Assembly: GCA_034432155.1 (NCBI GenBank)
Contig: DAOUCP010000032.1
Span: forward strand, 1 to 49,446
DNA: 49,446 nucleotides
Source of the DNA: DAOUCP01 sp034432155
GTDB taxonomy: Bacteria; Chloroflexota; Anaerolineae; Epilineales; Epilineaceae
Reading direction: 5' to 3'
Shown: positions 24,264-30,685 of the stretch, piece after piece
Layout of the letters: every line of letters begins with the position of its first letter
Position numbering within the stretch: position 1 is the stretch's first letter
Notes under the pieces: model-generated
The model's database searches: none
What the model was told of the DNA's origin: nothing
Seen by the model: the letters and a program-made list of their open reading frames with translations, nothing else
Made by a program: the position numbers and the translations under genes

Positions 24264-26192
24264 ATGCATCGAGTCACAACGGTTCTCATGGCGGCCAGTC
24301 TGCTGAGCCTCGTGGCCATGGGTCTCATCCTCCCGGCCAGCATGGCGATGGCAGACCGAGCGCCCGCTGGCCTGACAAGCCAGAGCACGGTGACGGTGTA
24401 CATGTCGAGCTCGGAGGGAGGTCCCCGACAGCGTACCTTCCCCGCCGACACCACTCGCATCTATGCGGTGGTGGCCTATGAGAACGCTGTCCAGGAGTCG
24501 TACGTCGTCCGGCTGACCGACCTCTCGGGGATCCGTGTCCTGAGTCAGCCCATCGGTCCCCTGAGCGGCGACGGCACGGCAAGCATCGCGGTGAGTGCCG
24601 AGCGCTTCTTACAGACCTACCGTTCGGCATACGTCGAGACGCGAGACCAAGCGGCAGCGGACAATGAGGCGATTGTCGATGCCTGTCAGAATCGGCCGGC
24701 CGTGCCCGAGCCGTGGCCGCCGCCCGAGCCGACTCCCGGGCCAACGCCGCCGCCGGATCCCTACGTGGTGTGGGCAGAATTCGTGATGGGCAAGGCCGAG
24801 CAGATCCGCTCGACGACCGGCGAGATGACCCGCACGCTGCAGGCCATGACCACGTTGCCCAACATCGCCGACGACCTTCCCGCGGTGGCCACCGATCTCG
24901 ACGGTGCCCGAGGCTTGCTGGCGACCGCGCACGGCCGCCTGGCGGCCACATCCAGGCTGCTCTTGCCGGTGACGGGGCGACCAGATCCAGCGACCGCTTG
25001 CCAGGGCATTCAGGCAGCAGGCCAGGAGATTGCCAGCGCCATCGCTACCGTCGATGGTGCGTTGGCCCGCCTGCCGGCCGATCTCTCCGCGTGGCGATTC
25101 CCGGCGACGCGGGCCCGCTACGACGGTTCCCGGTTCGCCGGCTGCTCCGAGTACAAGACGGACCTAGTGGCCGGCGTCGACCCAGGGGGCACGCCGGCTC
25201 TGTCGGCGCTGTGGACGATTGGCGATCCCGGCGCGCCGGCGCTGATCTTCCCGGCAGCCGACCAGACGGACCGCGGACTGGTGGGCTACTTGAGCCTGCG
25301 CCTGCCGGAAGGGGCTCGCCATCTCTACGCTCGTCAGGTTAAGGTACCGGGTGCGCCTCACGAGGGGGATCTCGGCGCCTTCGTGACCGACGCCAACTGC
25401 CTGCCGGTGACGCAAAACGTCGTTCTCTGGGCTAGCCCGGAGCTCTCCGGTGGCGCGACGGTGGATCCGTCCACCGTGGTTGCCCAGGAGGGCGAGGCCA
25501 GTGCCAAGTTGTTGGCCGGGGACGACGTGACGCACATGCGACAGGGTGGCTGGGTGATTGCCTGCGCCGGGGCAGACTGCGTGCCGCTCGCCCCCACGCC
25601 GCGTCCTGGCGCTGTCCCGCCAGGGCAGGCCTGGGGCAGCGTACGCTTCGAGGTCGTTGGCACCGCGGCGGTGACGAACACCCTGTTGAAGATCGATCCC
25701 GATGAGATCAACCGCGCCAGCGACGAGACGGCCGGAATCGCTCTGCAGGTGAACGACCGCAATGGGCGGCCGGTGGCCAACGGCACGCGAGCGCAGATCT
25801 GGATCGACGTCGGCAGTCCCGGTTTGCTGGCCTATGATCGCCGTCGGGTGGTTGGCGGTCGTCCGGTGGGCGATGCGGAGCGTGTGGTGCTGGGCAAGTC
25901 GGCCGATGTCGTGGTCGATGGGGGGCTGACGCGCTACCCAGCCAGTAGTGACCCCGGCTTCGTCAACACCGGCCGTCTCTTTCTGTTTGCCGGCGACCAG
26001 CGGGACGGCGAGGTGACGTTGTGCTACCGGGTCGACGCCGTGGAGGCTTGCCAGCCCAAGGCGGTGACGATCGTGAACCGCATTCAGCTCTACTTGCCCT
26101 CGGTGATGCGGGAGCATGCGCAGTACAACGCCACGGCCACTGCTACGCGGCGGTTTCCAACCGTCCAGGTGCTCGACCTCCGTCGGCCCTGA
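24264..26192 (+). CDS. Large secreted protein of unknown function, local paralogue family member 4
   Basis: This 642-residue protein starts at an ATG after AGGAG. It has a signal peptide (LLSLVAMGLILPASMAMA), a beta domain (about 38-115) with FPADTTRIYAVVAYEN and LSGDGTASIAVS, and a helical region interrupted by a Pro-rich linker (PEPTPGPTPPP), with helices from about 170 to 285. A larger C-terminal part follows with several beta segments and scattered Cys; it includes a Big- or Ig-like segment VNDRNGRPVANGTRAQIWID (about 497-516). Near the end it reads IQLYLPSVMREHAQ and then about 25 further residues. The N-terminal organisation relates it to the proteins at 20902 and 22768. The last codons are part of a DNA repeat that recurs 92 bases downstream. 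The function is unknown; surface location is inferred. Confidence 0.8.
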   Translation: MHRVTTVLMAASLLSLVAMGLILPASMAMADRAPAGLTSQSTVTVYMSSSEGGPRQRTFPADTTRIYAVVAYENAVQESYVVRLTDLSGIRVLSQPIGPLSGDGTASIAVSAERFLQTYRSAYVETRDQAAADNEAIVDACQNRPAVPEPWPPPEPTPGPTPPPDPYVVWAEFVMGKAEQIRSTTGEMTRTLQAMTTLPNIADDLPAVATDLDGARGLLATAHGRLAATSRLLLPVTGRPDPATACQGIQAAGQEIASAIATVDGALARLPADLSAWRFPATRARYDGSRFAGCSEYKTDLVAGVDPGGTPALSALWTIGDPGAPALIFPAADQTDRGLVGYLSLRLPEGARHLYARQVKVPGAPHEGDLGAFVTDANCLPVTQNVVLWASPELSGGATVDPSTVVAQEGEASAKLLAGDDVTHMRQGGWVIACAGADCVPLAPTPRPGAVPPGQAWGSVRFEVVGTAAVTNTLLKIDPDEINRASDETAGIALQVNDRNGRPVANGTRAQIWIDVGSPGLLAYDRRRVVGGRPVGDAERVVLGKSADVVVDGGLTRYPASSDPGFVNTGRLFLFAGDQRDGEVTLCYRVDAVEACQPKAVTIVNRIQLYLPSVMREHAQYNATATATRRFPTVQVLDLRRP

Positions 26193-26299
26193 GGGCAACG
26201 GCTGAGACTGCAGCCGCTGGTCCTCGACCAGCACGGAGGCCGACGATTGATGCGCTCCCGGTGCTGGACCTCCTTCCGCCCTGAGGCCAACGGCTGACA
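26168..26299. repeat. 40-bp direct repeat covering the end of the gene at 24264
   Basis: Bases 26168-26207 (GGTGCTCGACCTCC onwards) recur at about 26260-26299 with few changes. The first copy includes the last seven codons and the stop codon of the gene. Confidence 0.7.
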
Positions 26300-26311
26300 C
26301 GGAACGAAAAG

Positions 26312-26347
26312 ACGCGGCGTCCCCCTGCGGAATCGGGGACGCCGCGT
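26312..26347. terminator. Bidirectional terminator hairpin
   Basis: A perfect 13-base inverted repeat, ACGCGGCGTCCCC (26312-26324) and GGGGACGCCGCGT (26335-26347) with a 10-base loop, lies between two converging genes. The T-run is poor, but the position and stem strength support termination in both directions. Confidence 0.75.
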
Positions 26348-26398
26348 TGCCGACTCTAGTTGCGCTACCGCCCTGCGGCTCGAAGGCGCGCGCGCCTT

Positions 26399-29300
26399 CT
26401 AGGGAACGGCCTCCGCTTCGGCGAAGACCACCGTCCAGTAATGCCCGTAGGCGGTCCGCCGGTCGTAGCGATAGGCTGCCCCAATGTGCGTGTACTGGGG
26501 GTTGAGAACATCGTCGCGCTGCGTCCGGCCCATCCAGGCGTCCACCACGGCAAAGGCATCGCCGCTGCCGCCGGCAATGGCTTCTCCAACGAGACGGGCC
26601 CGAAAGCCCTCCCGGGCAACGCGACCGTCCGGTGTCGAGCCGTCGCTGCCAATGTGGCCAAAGAATCGGTTCTGGATCATGTCGTCGTTGTGCGTCTTTG
26701 CCGCGCGGCGCAGCGGCTCGCTCATAGCCAGCGGATCCAGACCTGCTGTCACTCGCTGCCGATTCACGGCGTCCACGATGGCAATGGCCTTGGCCAGGTT
26801 CTCGATCGGCTCGGTGGGAGTTGGTCGGCCACTGCCCGGGGGACCGTATTGGATCCGCAGCACAGGCGGCCAGCGATCGCCAAGCCCGCAGCCACTGTCC
26901 CATTCGGCGATGTTGGAGAGGCCGCTGCGTGGACCGTCGATGCGGAAGCTAACCTTGCCCGAGCCGCGCACCCGTTGCTCGAGCTCCCACACCTGTTCTT
27001 GGCTGAACTCGAAGACATTCCTGACTCCAACGCCGAGATCGGTCTGCCGTAGCTCGCTGCCAACTTGGGAGTGGGTGTCGGCTGCGGACAGCACGGCATA
27101 GTTGTGCGTCGTCCAGCCGCTGTCGGCACTGGTCTTGAGTAATCGCACGCGCCACAGTCCGTTGCCTTCCTTGGACAAGCGCGCCGTGGACTGGCCGGTC
27201 AGAATGAGCTGGGCCTTGAGAATGGCTGCCTCGCTCGGCACACGCGACACGTCAAACTGCAGCGCCCCTAGGTAGGCACGGCTGTAATAGAACCCGGCCA
27301 GGATGCTGTCGTCGCCGAAGTGGTTCGTCCCTTGTCCTTGCATCACCCAGCCGACATCGGTGCAGGCCGGAATGAGATCGAGGGTTCCGCTGTCGGGAGG
27401 CGATGTGGGTGGCGGCGGCAGGGTAGCCGACGGCGAAGGCGTGGCCGTTGGCGACTCCGTGCTGGTGGCCGTTGGGGCTTCGGTGCCGGTAGCGGTAGGT
27501 GTCTCGGTGGCCGTGCCTTCCTCCGTAGGCGCTTCGGTGGCCGTCGCTTCCTCGGTGGGCGGTAGGGTGGCAGAAGGGGAACCGCTTTCCGTGGCGGTCG
27601 GCTCGGGAGTCCAAGTCCCAGTGCTGTAACTGATCACCAGCTGGGGACCGGAGCCCTGGCTTTCGGGCCCGCAGCCTGACTCCCAGCTAAAGAGGTTGGA
27701 TGCCTCGCCGGTGGTGGGACCGTCAAGGCGCAGCGACAGCTTCTTGGAGCCGGCCAAGCGGGAGGCCAGGGTTTGCAGCTGGGCGTCGGTGAAATTGAAG
27801 GTATTGGCCCGACCAGCGTCCAGATCGTCGGGTACCAAGACGGGCAGCAGCATCCACTCGACGGTGGCGTTGTGGATGGTCGTGTAGCCGTGACCGGCGA
27901 AACCGGCGTCCAGGTCGGTCGAGAGGATCTTGGCTGACCACGCACCGGACTGGCCTAAGTACTGGCGAGTCCGCCCGGTGAGCACCAGCCGTGCGTAGTT
28001 GAGGTGCGTGCCAGCCGGGATGGCCTCCAGATCGAACTGCATGGCGCCGTGATACAGCTGGCTGTTCCACGTGCCGGTGTACGTGTCGTCGTCGCCGAAG
28101 TGGTTCTGGCTGGGCTGACTGCTCACCACCCAACCCACCCGGTCGCAGGCCGGCGTGAGCACCACCTCCACCGGTACCCCCACCGGCGTAGGGGTCCGCG
28201 TCGCCGTCGGGGAGGGCGGCGTCACCGGTGTGCCCGTGCCTGGCTGTGGCGTATTTGGCCAGGCGATGGTGGGTGTTGGCCCGCTCACCGTCCGGCTTCC
28301 GAAGTCAACGGTCCAGTAGTGCTCGAACAAGGTCGCCGACCGCCCATAGCCAGCGCCAATTTCGGTGCAGGTGGTGCACAGGATGATCGCCCGGTGTGCA
28401 CTGCTGCCCATCCACGCTTGCACCACGGCTGCTGGCGAGGTGTGCCCGCAGGCCACGATCTCGCCATAGGGCGCACCGTAGCCGGCATCGCGCATGCGGT
28501 CGAAGGGCGCGCTGCCGTCGGAACCGCCGTGGCCACAGAACCCCACACTCGCCATGTCGCCGGAGTGCCGCGCCGCGGCGGCGCGCAAGGAGGCATTGGT
28601 GTACAGGGGCGTCAGGCCGGCCACGAAGCGCTCGCGGTTGATCAAATCCTCCACTTGCTGGACCCAGTCGTTGGCCGGCGTGGCGGTCTGGGTGGGCAGT
28701 CCGACGGTGGCCGGCGGTCGGGTAGCCGATGGCACGGGCGTCTCGCCGGTGGCGGCCCCCATCTCCAGAGCGCGACCGGCATCGACGCGACCGGCACCAA
28801 ACAGCGGATCCCAGCCAGGCGATCCCAGGTCCTGTGCCGAGTTCTCAAGCAGCGTCTCGATCTGCAGGGGCGTACGCGACGGCGCCTGGCCCTTGAGCAG
28901 GCCAGCGATCCCGGCCACGATGGGCGTTGCCATGCTGGTTCCGCTCCAGGCCTGGTAGCCACCGGCCATGACGGTCGATAGGATGCCGACGCCCGGAGCG
29001 GCCACGTCCACCGTGTCCCCGTAGTTGGAGAAGCTGGCGCGACCGTCGGACTGGGTGGTTGCGGCAACGCCGATGACTCCAGGGTAGGCCGTTGGGTAGG
29101 TCGGATTGGAGGAGTTGTCGTTGCCGACCGCGGAGATCACCGACACTCCCTTGCCGATGGCGTAGGACACCGCGTTGCGCAGCGTCGACGAGGAGTAGAA
29201 GCCGCCGAGGCTCATGTTCACCACGTGCGCGCCATGGTCGGCCGCCCAGACGATGCCATCGGCAATCGTGGCGTGGCCGCCGTTGCCGTTCGAGCCCAGC

Positions 29301-30058
29301 GCCTTGATGGGCATGATGCTGGCGCTCCAACCTGCCCCGGCGACGCCGATCCCGTTGTTTGTCACGGCGCTAGCCACGCCTGCGACGTGCGTTCCGTGGC
29401 CGTGGTCGTCGCTGGGGTCGTTGTCGCGGTTCACGAAGTCGCGGCCGGCGATGCAGTTGTTCTTGAGGTCGGGATGGGAGCAGTTCACCCCCGTGTCCAC
29501 GATGGCGATGACGATGCCGCTACCGTGGGTGTAGTCCCAGGCGACCGTACTCCGCACTCGCGCATGATGCCATTGCTGCGAGAACAGGGGGTCGCCGGGC
29601 GTATCCAGCATGCCCAGCGGCAGTCGGATCGGGGCCCGTGGCCCGGCATCCGGCCAGCCGTACACCGTGACCAGGTAGTCCGGCTCCGCGTACGCCACCG
29701 CCGGTGAGCTGGCGTACGCCGAAGCCGAGACCATGGCTTCGGTGGGCACCTCGAGCACCTGCACTTGCAGAGCTGGGATCTCGTAAAGAAGCCGGGCGCC
29801 GTATCGGGCATGCAGCTCCGCCTTCGTGGTCTCATCGGTGCCGGGTGCGAAGCGCACGAGCAGATGGTTGGGCACGTAAGGCAGGCCCTCTTCCTGTTGC
29901 AGGCGGTCGTCCGGCTTGGGCGATTTCTGCAGCGTCCAGGGCTCGGGCAGGGCACAGGTGCGGCATTCCGCTCGCGGCGGTCCGGCTGCCGAGGCCCGGG
30001 GATAGCCCAGAAGCAGCGCGACCAAGGTCACGCCAAGGATGGCGGCTCGCTGGCTCAT
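26399..30058 (-). CDS. Secreted subtilase with two CAP domains and two beta domains
   Basis: This 1219-residue exported serine protease has a signal peptide (1-25), an inhibitor-I9-like propeptide (about 60-130) and a subtilisin S8 domain. The triad is D188 (VDTG), H221 (HGTHVAG) and S375 (GTSMATP), with oxyanion Asn N313. A CAP/SCP domain follows (about 463-590, with RHSGDM and HYWTVDFG), then a DNRLRE-like beta domain (about 632-805), a Thr/Pro/Glu stalk, a second such beta domain (about 885-1060) and a second CAP domain (about 1086-1219, with THNDDM and HYWTVVFA). The beta domains share GAMQFDLEAIP or GALQFDVSRVP and a DGP motif with the protein at 18884. The ATG at 30058 follows AGGAGG; the promoter lies 377 bases upstream. 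It should act outside the cell, perhaps processing the surface proteins encoded nearby. Confidence 0.9.
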   Translation of the reverse strand: MSQRAAILGVTLVALLLGYPRASAAGPPRAECRTCALPEPWTLQKSPKPDDRLQQEEGLPYVPNHLLVRFAPGTDETTKAELHARYGARLLYEIPALQVQVLEVPTEAMVSASAYASSPAVAYAEPDYLVTVYGWPDAGPRAPIRLPLGMLDTPGDPLFSQQWHHARVRSTVAWDYTHGSGIVIAIVDTGVNCSHPDLKNNCIAGRDFVNRDNDPSDDHGHGTHVAGVASAVTNNGIGVAGAGWSASIMPIKALGSNGNGGHATIADGIVWAADHGAHVVNMSLGGFYSSSTLRNAVSYAIGKGVSVISAVGNDNSSNPTYPTAYPGVIGVAATTQSDGRASFSNYGDTVDVAAPGVGILSTVMAGGYQAWSGTSMATPIVAGIAGLLKGQAPSRTPLQIETLLENSAQDLGSPGWDPLFGAGRVDAGRALEMGAATGETPVPSATRPPATVGLPTQTATPANDWVQQVEDLINRERFVAGLTPLYTNASLRAAAARHSGDMASVGFCGHGGSDGSAPFDRMRDAGYGAPYGEIVACGHTSPAAVVQAWMGSSAHRAIILCTTCTEIGAGYGRSATLFEHYWTVDFGSRTVSGPTPTIAWPNTPQPGTGTPVTPPSPTATRTPTPVGVPVEVVLTPACDRVGWVVSSQPSQNHFGDDDTYTGTWNSQLYHGAMQFDLEAIPAGTHLNYARLVLTGRTRQYLGQSGAWSAKILSTDLDAGFAGHGYTTIHNATVEWMLLPVLVPDDLDAGRANTFNFTDAQLQTLASRLAGSKKLSLRLDGPTTGEASNLFSWESGCGPESQGSGPQLVISYSTGTWTPEPTATESGSPSATLPPTEEATATEAPTEEGTATETPTATGTEAPTATSTESPTATPSPSATLPPPPTSPPDSGTLDLIPACTDVGWVMQGQGTNHFGDDSILAGFYYSRAYLGALQFDVSRVPSEAAILKAQLILTGQSTARLSKEGNGLWRVRLLKTSADSGWTTHNYAVLSAADTHSQVGSELRQTDLGVGVRNVFEFSQEQVWELEQRVRGSGKVSFRIDGPRSGLSNIAEWDSGCGLGDRWPPVLRIQYGPPGSGRPTPTEPIENLAKAIAIVDAVNRQRVTAGLDPLAMSEPLRRAAKTHNDDMIQNRFFGHIGSDGSTPDGRVAREGFRARLVGEAIAGGSGDAFAVVDAWMGRTQRDDVLNPQYTHIGAAYRYDRRTAYGHYWTVVFAEAEAVP

Positions 30059-30441
30059 CCGGTCAGCCCTCCTCGCTCCGGTTCCTATGAACATCGGATG
30101 GCACGACACGCTCCGTGCGCCGGCGGTGGGACGCCGGCCGCTGGTCCGACAGCTCCACCATGCTGCCGCCACCGACCACGGTGTCCCAGATCCTTCCGCT
30201 GCACACGTGGGCAACCCTTCATCCGTCGTAACGCCCGCCAGGGCGGCGCGTTATGGTTGCCGAGAGGCGCGCTGGCGGCCGTCCAGTCGGTGCTTGGGCA
30301 GGGGCAGACCGGATTGCTGGCCGCAGGGCGCCTCTCCGCCTTTCGCGTACCGGTCGGCGTCGCCATGCGGCGGCACCTGCGGCTTGCCGACAGCCAGCAC
30401 CCAACCAAGCACGGCCGCCGCGAGAGGTGCGCCATGCTGTT

Positions 30442-30470
30442 ATTATAGGATTAAGCGGCTCGCTTCGCAA
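30442..30470 (-). promoter_or_regulatory. Promoter of the subtilase gene
   Basis: On the minus strand TTGCGA (30470-30465) and a perfect TATAAT (30447-30442) are 17 bases apart. Confidence 0.7.
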
Positions 30471-30504
30471 CTGCCGCTGGTTGCCGACGACGATGGGCAA
30501 ACAG

Positions 30505-30537
30505 AAGAGCCCGGCCGGCGGTCTGACGCGGGCTCTT
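30505..30537. terminator. Inverted repeat in the divergent region
   Basis: AAGAGCCCG (30505-30513) and CGGGCTCTT (30529-30537) form a 9-bp stem with a 15-base loop. It lies upstream of both divergent promoters, so its role is unclear; it may insulate against read-through. Confidence 0.4.
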
Positions 30538-30668
30538 CCCAGTGTAAGGAGGAGAAAACGCACCGCTAGTGTAGCCGTCTTGCACCGACTGGCGGCTGAC
30601 GCCCAGCCAACGCTTACCCTACGCTCCGCTCAGGCTCCGGCATGTCCCTTCCTATCCCACCCTTGTCC

Positions 30669-30685
30669 TATACTTCCCGCGCATG
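30669..30685 (+). promoter_or_regulatory. -10 element placing the GH3-like mRNA start at its ATG
   Basis: TATACT (30669-30674) is followed by eight bases and the ATG. There is no ribosome site between them. Transcription would begin at or next to the A of the ATG, giving a leaderless mRNA. Confidence 0.5.

Larger units (their letters stand above)
30059..30682. other. Divergent control region between protease and GH3-like gene
   Basis: No gene is convincing here. The minus-strand protease transcript would have a leader of about 377 bases from the promoter at 30442-30470, including a hairpin with AACGC/GCGTT ends near 30228-30252. A second inverted repeat AAGAGCCCG/CGGGCTCTT lies at 30505-30537. 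On the plus strand TATACT at 30669-30674 lies 8 bases before the ATG at 30683. Confidence 0.55.

Noticed and set aside
30085..30435. Possible leaderless small gene starting six bases after the protease -10
   Set aside because: The ATG position is suggestive, but the product is Arg/Pro-rich without any structured segment, and the whole stretch is better seen as a leader.
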